64,000 bases of DNA, from the NCBI GenBank assembly GCA_035556215.1, contig DATMFI010000007.1:139747-203746 (forward strand), in the 5' to 3' direction. Under the pieces are notes generated by a model. That model worked only from the letters and a program-made list of their open reading frames with translations, was not told the origin of the DNA and did no database searches. This stretch comes from Palsa-892 sp035556215 (GTDB lineage Bacteria > Pseudomonadota > Alphaproteobacteria > Rhizobiales > Xanthobacteraceae). Position 1 is the first letter of the stretch. Each line of letters starts with the position of its first letter. Made by a program: the position numbers and the translations under genes. This document shows, piece by piece, positions 1 through 8,844 of this stretch.

Positions 1-855
1 CGTAATCAGCTGGAGTCCTTGCCGCATACGGAACTGGCCGAAATCGTGCTGGAGGAATCCGGCTACACCGACATGTGGCAGAAAGAGCGCACGGCGGAAG
101 CCGCCGGACGCCTCGAAAACCTCAAGGAGCTCGTGCGCTCGATGGAGCAGTTCGAGAACATGGCCGGCTTCCTCGAGCACATTTCGCTGGTGATGGATGC
201 CGAGAGCGGCGCGGGGCAGGATGCGGTCAGCATCATGACGCTGCATTCGGCCAAGGGCCTCGAGTTCGACACGGTGTTCCTGCCGGGCTGGGAAGAGGGG
301 CTTCTGCCGCACCAGCGATCGTTGGACGATCAGGGCCGCGCGGGGCTCGAGGAAGAGCGGCGGCTCGCCCATGTCGGGCTCACGCGGGCGAGAAAGCGCG
401 CGAAAATTTATTTCACGTCGCATCGGCGCATCCACGGCATGTGGAATTCGACGGTGCCGAGCCGTTTCCTGGATGAATTGCCGGAAAAGAGCGTCGAGGT
501 GACGGAAGCCAAAGGCGGCTGGGGCCAGCCGGTGAGCCGCTTCGATCGCGTCGAGCCGTTCTCTTCAAGCTATGACACGCCCGGCTGGCAGCGCGGCCGC
601 GCCCAGAAGAGCCAAAAGGACGAGAGCGGGATCCCGGAAGGCCAGCGCAACTTCAAGCGCGGCCCGGTGACGATCAACGCCAGGGCCGTGGACCGGACGC
701 CATCGGCAAACGGTTCATTCCGGCTGGGCGAGCGCGTCTTCCACCAGAAGTTCGGCTATGGCCGCGTGACCGAAGTCGATGGCAACAAGCTCACCGTCAA
801 TTTCGAGAAGGCCGGCGAAAAGCGTGTCGTCGAAAATTTCGTTGAACGGGTCTAG
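1..855 (+). CDS. UvrD/PcrA-type ATP-dependent DNA helicase, C-terminal part (5' end outside window)
   Basis: The reading frame is open from base 1 and ends with TAG at 853-855, so about the last 284 residues are present. The segment MTLHSAKGLEFDTVFLPGWE followed by EEERRLAHVGLTRARKR matches superfamily 1 helicase motifs V and VI, which contact ATP and DNA. The last 50 residues (FHQKFGYGRVTEVDGNKL...) look like the Tudor-like tail of PcrA/UvrD proteins that binds RNA polymerase. The expected role is 3'-5' unwinding in nucleotide excision or mismatch repair. The N-terminal Walker A half lies upstream and cannot be checked, so the exact subfamily (UvrD, PcrA or Rep) is left open. prmA follows after 3 bases. 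Confidence 0.9.
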   Translation, partial: RNQLESLPHTELAEIVLEESGYTDMWQKERTAEAAGRLENLKELVRSMEQFENMAGFLEHISLVMDAESGAGQDAVSIMTLHSAKGLEFDTVFLPGWEEGLLPHQRSLDDQGRAGLEEERRLAHVGLTRARKRAKIYFTSHRRIHGMWNSTVPSRFLDELPEKSVEVTEAKGGWGQPVSRFDRVEPFSSSYDTPGWQRGRAQKSQKDESGIPEGQRNFKRGPVTINARAVDRTPSANGSFRLGERVFHQKFGYGRVTEVDGNKLTVNFEKAGEKRVVENFVERV

Positions 856-858
856 CTC

Positions 859-1752
859 GTGGAAGCGCAGGATCTAACCCACATCGTCCGAGTCGCAGCC
901 GACGAGGCTGTTGCCAAGCGAATTGCTAACTTTTTCGCGGAAACTTTCGACCCCGAGGAAGTGGCGGCGTCGGCTTTCGAAACCGCCGAAGGCTGGAGCG
1001 CCGAAGTGCATTTTGCGCAGGCGCCGGATCGCGTGCGTGTCGAGGATTTGCTGCGGGCGGCGGATGTCGATCCGGCAAAAGCCGTGTTCGAGACCGTCGC
1101 CAAAAAGGATTGGGTGGCGCTGAGCCTCGAAGGTTTGAAGCCCGTCCGCATCGGGCCGTTCGTCGTGCACGGCGCGCATGATCGGGCCAAGGTCGGCGCG
1201 CAGGAGATCGGCATCGAGATCGAGGCCGCGCTTGCGTTCGGCACGGGGCACCACGGCACGACGCAGGGCTGTCTTGCCGCGATCGAGGAATTTTCCCGGC
1301 GTGGCCGTCCGAAACGCACGCTCGATCTCGGCACGGGTACGGGCGTGCTGGCGATAGCGGTTGCGCGGCGTTGCCGCCGGCCGGTAATCGCGAGCGATTT
1401 CGATCCGGTCGCTGTCGCAACCGCAAAAGAAAACGCCCGGCAAAACCGGGCGGGTAATTTCATTCGTTTCACGAAGGCGGCGGGCACGAATGCGCCGCTT
1501 ATTCGCAACCATGCGCGCTACGACTTTGTGCTCGCCAATATTCTGCTGCCGGTGCTGAAACAGCTTGCAAAACCGGTTCGCCCGTTGCTTGCGCGGGGCG
1601 CGACGGTCGTGCTGTCGGGGCTGCTGCCTTCGCAGGCCAATGCGGCGGCGAGCATCTGGCGTGCGCAAGGGCTCACGTTGCAGACGCGCCGGACCATGGA
1701 CGGCTGGACGACCCTGACATTCCGCCGGGTCATCCGGCCGCAACGTCACTGA
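859..1752 (+). CDS. prmA: Ribosomal protein L11 methyltransferase PrmA
   Basis: The product has 297 residues and probably starts at GTG 859, three bases after the helicase stop. An N-terminal substrate-recognition region of about 100 residues precedes a class I SAM-binding fold: FGTGHHGTTQGCL near residue 128, motif I DLGTGTGVLAIA near 156-167, and LANILLPVL near 225 in place of the usual NILxxPL motif. PrmA methylates lysines and the N-terminus of ribosomal protein L11. Length and motif order fit the family. The close spacing suggests co-transcription with the helicase gene. The 3' end overlaps a small minus-strand ORF by 7 bases. Confidence 0.93.
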   Translation: MEAQDLTHIVRVAADEAVAKRIANFFAETFDPEEVAASAFETAEGWSAEVHFAQAPDRVRVEDLLRAADVDPAKAVFETVAKKDWVALSLEGLKPVRIGPFVVHGAHDRAKVGAQEIGIEIEAALAFGTGHHGTTQGCLAAIEEFSRRGRPKRTLDLGTGTGVLAIAVARRCRRPVIASDFDPVAVATAKENARQNRAGNFIRFTKAAGTNAPLIRNHARYDFVLANILLPVLKQLAKPVRPLLARGATVVLSGLLPSQANAAASIWRAQGLTLQTRRTMDGWTTLTFRRVIRPQRH

Positions 1753-1850
1753 ATGTATTTGTGGCGGCGGAGAGAAGCCTCGACCTGCTTCGTGCGGGTC
1801 TCGACAAAGGCCTTGTAAAGGCGGGTCAGCGCGATCGTCAGAGCGGTCAT
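1746..1850 (-). CDS. Small hypothetical protein (34 aa)
   Basis: A 34-residue ORF starts at ATG 1850. An AAAGGAG ribosome binding site lies six bases upstream on the minus strand. The product begins MTALTIALTRLYKAF and continues as a basic, amphipathic helix-like sequence. Longer readings of the frame exist, but the strong Shine-Dalgarno points to this start. Its size and composition recall the many short DUF1127/YjiS-like proteins of rhizobia, but I do not see the diagnostic motif. It is convergent with prmA and overlaps its end. Function unknown. Confidence 0.5.
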   Translation of the reverse strand: MTALTIALTRLYKAFVETRTKQVEASLRRHKYIQ

Positions 1851-2004
1851 CGGTGTCTCCTTTGGTTGGACACCCTCGGTATGGCGTTTCTCCAGACCCG
1901 CAAAACATAGGCTTTCCCGCCGGAAAGGGTATTGGCCCTGGCGCATGCCACCTGCGTGGCCGCCGCATGCCGCATTGCCAACGCGTTAAGGGACGGCTTT
2001 CCGA

Positions 2005-2514
2005 TCAGTTGCGCGGCGGCATGCCGATGGCACGGCCGATTTCGGGCGGGCGCGGCAGCGTGCGGTGCGCCGACTTCATGATGGCAAGGCGTTCAAGCAC
2101 GTCGTCGGGGAAGGGAACGACCTTCTTCGCTTTCATATCGACGTGAAGGGCGAGTTGCTCGGAAGTCGCCGACACCCAGTCTTCCGTGGCGTGGTGAAGT
2201 TCGGCATAGAGGTGAAGCCGTTTCGTGTCGTAGTCGATCAGCCGGATCGCGGCGCGCACCGGCATGTGCGCGCCAAGCTCCCGCAGGTAGCGGACATGCG
2301 CCTCGGCGGTGAAGAACGAGGCGCTGCGCTCGCGCACGTAATCAGGACCGAGACCGACGAGGAAAAATGCTTCATCGACCGCGCGGTCGACCAGCACGTT
2401 GTAATAGGCCATGTTGAGGTGGCCGTTATAGTCGATCCAGGACGGATCGACGGTCATGACGGACGATACGAACGGCGCGAAAAAGACCGGCTCGAAATCA
2501 ATGCGGGCTGGCAT
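2005..2514 (-). CDS. Acyl-CoA thioesterase, hotdog fold (4HBT-like)
   Basis: The 169-residue product contains WIDYNGHLNMAYYNVLVDRA near residues 26-45. This is the D-x-N-G-H-x-N/x-Y pattern of 4-hydroxybenzoyl-CoA-type thioesterases, where the Asp is in the active-site region. The segment around AEAHVRYLRELGAHMPV fits the second strand of a single hotdog domain. It probably hydrolyses an acyl- or aryl-CoA in the cytoplasm. Some relatives are fused to, or act with, carnitine dehydrogenase, but no such partner is nearby and the substrate cannot be read from the sequence. It is divergent from the FAD oxidase gene across a 143-base gap. Confidence 0.8.
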   Translation of the reverse strand: MPARIDFEPVFFAPFVSSVMTVDPSWIDYNGHLNMAYYNVLVDRAVDEAFFLVGLGPDYVRERSASFFTAEAHVRYLRELGAHMPVRAAIRLIDYDTKRLHLYAELHHATEDWVSATSEQLALHVDMKAKKVVPFPDDVLERLAIMKSAHRTLPRPPEIGRAIGMPPRN

Positions 2515-2657
2515 CGGGTGGCGTTTCTTTGTCTCCCATCAGTGATGATGCAATGCCGCAGGCTTTCGCGCAATGGTATGGGCTCTGTAAGCGGCCGGAT
2601 TCTGCTAGGCTGCGGCAAGAAAACTACTCCATCGAACCATACGATGAATAAAGCCCT

Positions 2658-4061
2658 ATGAGCCATGTTCAGCAGCGCCCGGCCGCCGAAGCGGTCGAGC
2701 AGGTCAAATCGGCGCTCGCCGCCCGTTTCGGCAACAAGCTCTCGACCGCCGAGGCGGTCCGCCAGCAGCATGCCAACACCACCACCTGGCTCGCCAATGA
2801 GGCGCCGGACGCGGTGGTATATGCCGCCTCAACTGAAGACGTGCAGGCGGTGGTGCGGCTCTGCGCCGAGCACCGGGTGCCGGTCATTCCCTTCGGTACG
2901 GGGACGTCGCTCGAGGGCCACATCAATGCGCCGTTCGGCGGGGTGTCGATCGACCTCTCCGAAATGAACGCGATCCGCGCCGTCCATCCCGAAGACCTCG
3001 ATTGCGTGATCGAGCCGGGCGTGACGAGGAAGCGCCTCAACGAATATCTGCGCGATCAGGGCCTGTTCTTCCCCATCGATCCCGGCGCCGATGCCTCGCT
3101 TGGCGGCATGGCTTCGACGCGGGCGTCGGGTACCAATGCGGTGCGCTACGGTACGATGAAGGACAATGTGCTTTCATTGAAAGCCGTGCTCGCGAACGGC
3201 GAGGTGCTGACGACCGCACGGCGGGCGAAGAAATCCTCGGCGGGCTACGACCTCACGCGGCTCTTTGTCGGCTCCGAAGGAACGCTTGGCGTCATCACCG
3301 AGCTGACGTTGAAACTCGCCGGCATTCCCGAAGCGGTGTCGGCGGGCGTCTGCGCATTTCCGTCGGTGGAAGCCGCCTGCAACACCACGATCGCGACGAT
3401 CCAATCGGGCATTCCGGTCGCGCGCATCGAGCTTCTCGATGCGCTGCAGGTGAAGGCTTGCAACGCCTATTCGAAACTCGATTTGAAAGAGACGCCGACC
3501 CTGTTCGTCGAATTTCATGGCTCCGACGCGAGCGTTGCCGAGCAGGCCGAGCGCTTCGGCGAGATCGCCGCGGAATTCGGCGGCGGCCCGTTCGATTGGG
3601 CAACACGGGCCGAAGACCGCACAAAGCTCTGGCAGGCGCGTCACGATGCCTATTGGGCGGTGGTCAACATGCGCAAAGGCTGCCAGGCCTTCGCGACGGA
3701 CGTATGCGTTCCGATATCGAAGCTTGCCGAATGCGTGACGGCGACGCAGGAAGACATCAAGAAATTCGATCTCATTGCGCCGATTGTCGGCCATGTTGGC
3801 GATGGCAATTTCCATGTCGCAGTGTTGCTCGATATGAGCGACGCCGGGGAGGTCGCGCGCGCGAAGAAGTTCAACGAAGCCCTGATCGCGCGCTCGCTGT
3901 CGATGGATGGCACCTGCACCGGCGAGCACGGCGTCGGCGAGGGCAAGATCCAGTATCTCGAAGCCGAGCATGGCGCGGTCGGCCTTGCGGCGATGCGCGG
4001 CGTGAAGCGCGCGCTCGATCCCGATAACATCATGAATCCCGGCAAGATATTCGCGCCTTAG
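2658..4061 (+). CDS. FAD-binding oxidase of the GlcD/D-lactate dehydrogenase family
   Basis: This 467-residue flavoprotein has an N-terminal FAD_binding_4 (PCMH) domain with VIPFGTGTSLEGHINAPFGG near residues 75-95 and GADASLGGMASTRASGTNAVRYG near 143-165. A FAD-oxidase C-terminal domain follows, with GHVGDGNFHVAVL and the closing GTCTGEHGVGEGK...LDPDNIMNPGKIF signature. Such enzymes oxidise a 2-hydroxy acid such as D-lactate, glycolate or D-2-hydroxyglutarate and pass electrons to quinone or cytochrome. No iron-sulfur partner (GlcF) is adjacent, which favours a stand-alone LDH-D type enzyme. The start at ATG 2658 gives the normal N-terminus. The precise substrate is undetermined. Confidence 0.88.
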   Translation: MSHVQQRPAAEAVEQVKSALAARFGNKLSTAEAVRQQHANTTTWLANEAPDAVVYAASTEDVQAVVRLCAEHRVPVIPFGTGTSLEGHINAPFGGVSIDLSEMNAIRAVHPEDLDCVIEPGVTRKRLNEYLRDQGLFFPIDPGADASLGGMASTRASGTNAVRYGTMKDNVLSLKAVLANGEVLTTARRAKKSSAGYDLTRLFVGSEGTLGVITELTLKLAGIPEAVSAGVCAFPSVEAACNTTIATIQSGIPVARIELLDALQVKACNAYSKLDLKETPTLFVEFHGSDASVAEQAERFGEIAAEFGGGPFDWATRAEDRTKLWQARHDAYWAVVNMRKGCQAFATDVCVPISKLAECVTATQEDIKKFDLIAPIVGHVGDGNFHVAVLLDMSDAGEVARAKKFNEALIARSLSMDGTCTGEHGVGEGKIQYLEAEHGAVGLAAMRGVKRALDPDNIMNPGKIFAP

Positions 4062-4168
4062 TAGATCGCGCGGACATTTTCCCGCCGTATTCCAGCGTGC
4101 AAGGCCCGGTTCGCACGCGCGTTTTTTACTCGACGCGCGGCGCTTCCTGACGCAATTTCAGGCGGATA

Positions 4169-4218
4169 GAGCATGACCTCCGAAGAGTGTGACGCGGTTT
4201 TCGGATAAGACCATGCTC
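4169..4218. repeat. Palindromic intergenic element, copy 1 (degenerate)
   Basis: The segment begins GAGCATGACC, ends GACCATGCTC and has GCGGTTTTCGGA in the middle. It resembles better-preserved copies at 18053-18101 and 34351-34401. These look like the RIME-type palindromes common between genes in rhizobia. The right arm ends four bases before the Shine-Dalgarno of the AsmA-like gene. Confidence 0.75.
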
Positions 4219-4234
4219 CTTGAGGAGCGGCTGA

Positions 4235-7200
4235 TTGCAACACGGTTTACTGGCTTTGGGCCTCGCGCTGATCGCGGCGATTGTCGCGGCACTCGGAGCG
4301 CCTTTATTTGTTGACTGGAACGCCTGGCGGCCCGAATTCGAACAGCGCGCGAGCGCGCTTGTCGGCACGCCTGTCACGATCAAGGGTTCGATTGAAGCCT
4401 CGATCCTGCCGACGCCGGCTTTCGTTATGCGCGACGTTACGGTGGGTGATGCGGCGCAAGGCACCGGCCTCACGGCAGGGCAGATCCGCGGCATCCTCTC
4501 GTTAGGCGCGTTGTTTCGCGGTGCGGTGGAAGCGGAGGAGATCGTTTTCACCAAGCCGACGCTGCGCCTCACGCTCGGCGCCGATGGCCGCATCGCTGTC
4601 AAAAAGACGGAGGGCGAGCCGGGGCCGCTTTCGGTCTCGCGCTTCACGATCGAAGGCGGCCGGCTCGTTCTCGACGATCGCGCCAACAAGCGGCAATATC
4701 AGTTCAACGATATCGCGGCTGCCGGCGAGTTGCAGTCGCGCGCCGGTCCGCTGAAGCTGGAGGCTTCTTTCGCGCAGGACGGCAAGCCCCGCAACAATGC
4801 GTGGAAGCTGCGCGCCTCGAGCGGACAGTTCAACGACACCAACGGCAGAGCGCGATTTTCGCTGACACGCGCCGACGGGCTTTCATTCGATGCGGACGGC
4901 ATGCTCTCGCTCGAAAAGGCGAAGCCGCGTTTTGAAGGAAAGATCAATCTCGCGCAGCCCGGCGCCATGCCGTGGAAGCTCGCGGCGAATGCGATCGCAA
5001 GTCATGCCGCGCTCAAGCTTGAAGGACTTGAAATCTCGTTCGGCGCACCGGATGCGCCGGCCGAGTTCTCAGGCGAGGCGCAGGTGAGTTCCTTGCAGCG
5101 CGGCGTGTTCGACGCCGAGCTTTCCGCAAAGTTCGTCGATCTCGACAAGGCGCTCGGCGCGCAGAACAAGAGCGCCGCGGCGGTGATCGCGCAGCTGCGC
5201 GACACGCTGGCAGGCTTCCGGGGCGATCCGCTTACGGGAAAACTGAAGCTTTCGGTCGCCCAACTCGTCGCCGGCGGCGGTACCTTGCGCGATGTCGAAA
5301 GTGTGCTTGCCTGGCGCGATGGCGCGCCTATGCCGGAGCGGCTGAATGCGCGGCTGCCCGGCCGCGGCGCCGTTCAGCTCAGCGGCGCGCCGCTTGCGGA
5401 TGGCAGTTTCAAAGGCCGCTGGGCGGTGTCGGCGGAAGAGCCCGCGGCGCTCGCCGAATGGAGCGGCGTTCTGCCAGCCGACGTGATGGGCGAAGGCAGT
5501 TTCAGGGTCGATGGCGGCCTTCTGGTTTCGGATCAAAAGCTCACGCTCGACCCGTTCCTGCTGACGATGGGCCCGGCGAAACTCGGCGGCGATCTCGTTT
5601 ACAGCTGGCAGGCCGGCGGCCAGAACGCGCGCCTCGATGCAAAGCTCAATGGCAGCACGCTTGATCTTGCGCTTCTGCAGCCGCTCGCGCGCAAGTCCAT
5701 CGCGAAGGATAACTCGCTCGCGATCCATGCCATGCTCGACATTCAGTCGCCGCGCATCTTCAGCCAGCCGGCGCGCCGCTTGAGCGCGTCCCTGTCGCGA
5801 AATGGCGATGTGATTGTGCTGGACCGGCTCGCAATCGAGGACATGGCGGGCGTTAATCTCAGCGCCAAGGGCGAGATTGCCTCCTATGCGGACAAGCCGA
5901 GGGGCAAGGTCGATTTCAGTCTCGATGCCGCGAACGCCAAAGGCCTCGATAATCTTGCGGGCATGTTGAGCGATCCGGATTTTGCGGCTTATCTTCGCCG
6001 CGTGACCGCCGCCGCCGCGCCGCTGCAGCTTGCGGGCAGCATCACCGGCGATGGCAAAGGCCCGGCGGTGATAATCGAGGCGAAGGGCAAAGCGAAAAAC
6101 GCGCAAATCAGGCTTACGTCGCGCGGCGAACCGCTGAATTTTGCGATCGACGACACGAAGCTCGAACTCGATGCGCCGGATGCCGCCAATCTTGTCGCGC
6201 TTCTCGGCCTGCCGATGCCTGAGCCGCTTGCGGGCCAGGGCCATTTCGAAATTGCGATCGGCAAGAAAGATAAAGGCGCCGCGCCGCTGAGAGCGCAGCT
6301 CGTGTTTCCCGGCATCGATCTTTCGGCGGATGGCGCTTTGCGCTTTGCCGAAAAAATCGAGCCGCGCATCAATCTCAAGCTCGAGGCGACGGATTTCCGC
6401 GCGCTGTCCATGGCCGCGGCACGGATCAGGGATAGCGTCGTGCCCGCGAGCGGCACCGCGCGCTTGATCCGCGACGAGGGTGGCGTGGCGCTCGAGGATC
6501 TTGCGATCGATTTCGGTGACACGCGCGTGCGCGGAAGGATGACGTTCAGGGGTGTCGAACAGCCCGTGCTTTCGGGCGATCTTACGCTCAATCGCAGCGA
6601 TCTGACGACGCTGCTCGCGCTCGGGATCGGGCGTATGGACGAGGCCGGCGCGGGTGCGCTGTGGTCGGACGCGCCGCTCGGCACGCCGCCGCTCGCCGGG
6701 GCGAGCGGGGATTTTGCCATTCAAAGCGCCGCACTCGGACTGTTCGGCAATCTGACGGCCACCGGCGCGCGGATGAAGCTCCGCTTCAGCGGCACTCAAT
6801 TCGCGGTCGAGGATCTTTCCTGCGATCTTGCGGGCGGCAAGCTCACGGGGCAGGCGCGCATTTCGCGTCCTGACCTGATCGCTTTCGACGGCAAGCTCTC
6901 GCTGGAGGGCGCCGATGTTTCACGGCTGATTTCGCCCGCCGACTGGCGCTCTCGCCTTCACGGCAAGGGTGACGTTTCTCTTGAGCTTGCAGGGCAGGGC
7001 GCTTCGCTCGCGCAGCTCATCGGCAACATCGCGGGGCGCGGCAAATTCACGCTTGCCGATACCGAGATCGAAAAGTTGTCGCCGGGCGCGCTTGCAAAGG
7101 TTTTTGCCGCGGCTGGCAAGAACCTGCCGGATGAAGCGAACGTCCGGATGCAGCTCGCGAAGGCGCTCGACGATGCGCCACTCAAGATTGCCAAGCTGGA

Positions 7201-7642
7201 GGGCCCGATCGTCGCGGCAAACGGCGTGATCCGCGCCGGCAAGGCTGTGGCAAAAGCGGGGAATGCCGATACCGTATCGAATGTCTCGTTTGACCTCAGC
7301 CGCTTTTATCTCGATGCGAATGTGACGTTCGAAAACCCGGCTCCGAAAGGCATGAGCGCCAGGCCTGCCATCACCGTGGCTTGGCGCGGGCCGATTGCGG
7401 AGCCCGCCAGGAATATCGAAATCGCGCCGCTGATGGCGGCGCTGTCGCTGCAAGCGATGGACGGTGAAATGCGCAGGATCAACGAGCAGGGCCGGGCGCT
7501 TCCGGTCAATATGCAGCCGGTTCCGCCACTTGCGACCGAAACGCCGCCGGCGCCAAAGCCGAAAGTTTCGCCGCCGCCGCGTCCGAAAACCGCGCCGGCA
7601 CCGCAAGGCAACCGGCAGCTAAAGCTCGATCCGATTCATTAA
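4235..7642 (+). CDS. AsmA-family protein, large
   Basis: The 1135-residue product begins with a membrane anchor (LLALGLALIAAIVAALGAPLF) followed by WNAWRPEFEQRASALVGTPVTIKGSI, the typical AsmA N-terminal pattern. A very long region predicted to be beta-rich follows, with an AsmA-2-like segment near residues 880-1010 (GDVSLELAGQGASLAQLIGNIAG). The C-terminal 50 residues are proline-rich. The family is linked to outer-membrane assembly and phospholipid transport across the periplasm as bridge-like proteins. The start is a TTG at 4235, supported by GAGGAG about seven bases upstream; no good ATG is closer. Its stop overlaps the folA stop by four bases in convergent orientation. Confidence 0.85.
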   Translation: MQHGLLALGLALIAAIVAALGAPLFVDWNAWRPEFEQRASALVGTPVTIKGSIEASILPTPAFVMRDVTVGDAAQGTGLTAGQIRGILSLGALFRGAVEAEEIVFTKPTLRLTLGADGRIAVKKTEGEPGPLSVSRFTIEGGRLVLDDRANKRQYQFNDIAAAGELQSRAGPLKLEASFAQDGKPRNNAWKLRASSGQFNDTNGRARFSLTRADGLSFDADGMLSLEKAKPRFEGKINLAQPGAMPWKLAANAIASHAALKLEGLEISFGAPDAPAEFSGEAQVSSLQRGVFDAELSAKFVDLDKALGAQNKSAAAVIAQLRDTLAGFRGDPLTGKLKLSVAQLVAGGGTLRDVESVLAWRDGAPMPERLNARLPGRGAVQLSGAPLADGSFKGRWAVSAEEPAALAEWSGVLPADVMGEGSFRVDGGLLVSDQKLTLDPFLLTMGPAKLGGDLVYSWQAGGQNARLDAKLNGSTLDLALLQPLARKSIAKDNSLAIHAMLDIQSPRIFSQPARRLSASLSRNGDVIVLDRLAIEDMAGVNLSAKGEIASYADKPRGKVDFSLDAANAKGLDNLAGMLSDPDFAAYLRRVTAAAAPLQLAGSITGDGKGPAVIIEAKGKAKNAQIRLTSRGEPLNFAIDDTKLELDAPDAANLVALLGLPMPEPLAGQGHFEIAIGKKDKGAAPLRAQLVFPGIDLSADGALRFAEKIEPRINLKLEATDFRALSMAAARIRDSVVPASGTARLIRDEGGVALEDLAIDFGDTRVRGRMTFRGVEQPVLSGDLTLNRSDLTTLLALGIGRMDEAGAGALWSDAPLGTPPLAGASGDFAIQSAALGLFGNLTATGARMKLRFSGTQFAVEDLSCDLAGGKLTGQARISRPDLIAFDGKLSLEGADVSRLISPADWRSRLHGKGDVSLELAGQGASLAQLIGNIAGRGKFTLADTEIEKLSPGALAKVFAAAGKNLPDEANVRMQLAKALDDAPLKIAKLEGPIVAANGVIRAGKAVAKAGNADTVSNVSFDLSRFYLDANVTFENPAPKGMSARPAITVAWRGPIAEPARNIEIAPLMAALSLQAMDGEMRRINEQGRALPVNMQPVPPLATETPPAPKPKVSPPPRPKTAPAPQGNRQLKLDPIH

Positions 7643-8151
7643 AGCGATTTCCGTTCGTATGTGACGAAGGTGTAGGGGAGCGAGTCGCGCTCGCCCTGAT
7701 GCGGCCCGTCGCGGCGCGTCACCTTCCATTCGTTCCTGTCGAACGCAGGAAAAACGGTGTCGCCTTCGGGCGAGCCGTGGACTTCGGTGATTTCGAGCCT
7801 GGCCGCAATCGGCATCGTCTCGGCGAATACGACGCTGCCGCCGATGATGGCGATCTCGTCGATGCCGCGCGCGTCGGCGTCCTTCTCGGCGAGCGCGAGC
7901 GCGTCCTTGAGGTTGGTAGCCGTCACCGCGCCCTCGGCCTTGTAGTTCGGGTTCGAGCTGATGACGATATTCAGCCGGTTCTTCAGCGGCCCGCCCATCG
8001 ACTCGTAGGTCAGGCGGCCCATGACGATCGGCTTGTTGATGGTGAGCTCCTGGAAGTGCTTGAGGTCGCCGGGAATTTTCCACGGCAGCTGGCCGTCTTT
8101 GCCAATGACGCCGTTCTCGGCGACGGCCACGACCAGAACGAGTTTTTTCAT
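7639..8151 (-). CDS. folA: Dihydrofolate reductase
   Basis: The 170-residue protein has the full DHFR pattern. VVAVAENGVIGKDGQLPWKIPGDLKHFQ contains the W-x-x-P-x-D active site, IVMGRLTYESMG follows, and IAIIGGSVVFAETM is the NADPH-binding GG turn. It reduces dihydrofolate to tetrahydrofolate with NADPH, regenerating the cofactor consumed by thymidylate synthase. thyA is in this window but about 16 kb away, not adjacent as in many bacteria. folA lies three bases downstream of sspB and is probably co-transcribed with it. Confidence 0.96.
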   Translation of the reverse strand: MKKLVLVVAVAENGVIGKDGQLPWKIPGDLKHFQELTINKPIVMGRLTYESMGGPLKNRLNIVISSNPNYKAEGAVTATNLKDALALAEKDADARGIDEIAIIGGSVVFAETMPIAARLEITEVHGSPEGDTVFPAFDRNEWKVTRRDGPHQGERDSLPYTFVTYERKSL

Positions 8152-8153
8152 GT

Positions 8154-8798
8154 TTATTTCTTGCGGAATTTGTCGAGGCTGACGACCTGCGCGCTCGGCT
8201 GCGCAGCAGCGTCTTCTTTTGCGCCGTCTTCTCTCGTGTCGTCCTTGCCCGATTTTTTGGCTGGGCTTTCGGCGTCCTTTCGCTTCGCACGGGCGGAAGC
8301 CTTCGGCATTTCTTCGGGCTCCGACGCGGCGCCGCGCGGCGCAGGGCGGCGTTCCGCGGCGGGCGTCCCGCTGTCCGCTTCATTCGCGGCGCTGCCGGCC
8401 ATGGTTTGGGCGTCGGTCGCGATCTCGAACTGCAGACCGAACTGCACCGACGGATCGTAGAAGCCCTTGACCGCGTCAAACGGGACAATGAGCTTTTCGG
8501 GCACGCCGCCGAACGAGAGTCCGATCTCGAACTGCTTGTCGGTGACCGCGAGATCCCAGAACTGGTGTTGCAGCACGATCGTCATGAAGTGGCTAGCGGG
8601 CGACTTCTTGAGCTGCTGCTGGCGCAAGCGCTCGGAAATCTTGACGCCGGGCGCGTCAAAGTTGAACTCGATAAAAAAATGGTGATCGCCAGGCAGGCCG
8701 TTTTTTGCGGCATCCGACAATACCTTGCGGACAACGCCGCGTAGCGCGTCCTGAGCGAGCAAATCGTAGCGGATCAAGTCAGCCATATCTGCACTCAA
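8154..8798 (-). CDS. sspB: SspB-family ClpXP adaptor (alpha type)
   Basis: The 214-residue protein has an SspB core over residues 1-125: YDLLAQDALRGVVRKVLSDAAKNGLPGDHHFFIEFNF, then SHFMTIVLQHQFWDLAV and FEIGLSFGGVPEKLIVPFDAVKGFYDPSVQFGLQFE. This fold binds the ssrA tag. A disordered, charged linker of about 75 residues leads to a short terminal segment (AQVVSLDKFRKK) that matches the ClpX-docking tail of alphaproteobacterial SspB. It should deliver tmRNA-tagged proteins to ClpXP. The tmRNA gene lies directly upstream on the same strand, and folA follows three bases downstream. Confidence 0.9.
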   Translation of the reverse strand: MSADMADLIRYDLLAQDALRGVVRKVLSDAAKNGLPGDHHFFIEFNFDAPGVKISERLRQQQLKKSPASHFMTIVLQHQFWDLAVTDKQFEIGLSFGGVPEKLIVPFDAVKGFYDPSVQFGLQFEIATDAQTMAGSAANEADSGTPAAERRPAPRGAASEPEEMPKASARAKRKDAESPAKKSGKDDTREDGAKEDAAAQPSAQVVSLDKFRKK

Positions 8799-8844
8799 GC
8801 CGATTCCAGCCGTGATGAGAAGGACGTGCGCAACGAAAGTGGGG

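Noticed and set aside
874..1968. Long minus-strand ORF opposite prmA (364 codons)
   Set aside because: It mirrors prmA in a high-GC region, is Arg/His-rich, has no recognisable domain and no ribosome binding site.
5069..6799. 576-codon minus-strand ORF inside the AsmA-like gene
   Set aside because: Composition (Arg, Ala, Glu, His) is that of a GC-rich shadow frame; the plus-strand protein has a clear family pattern.
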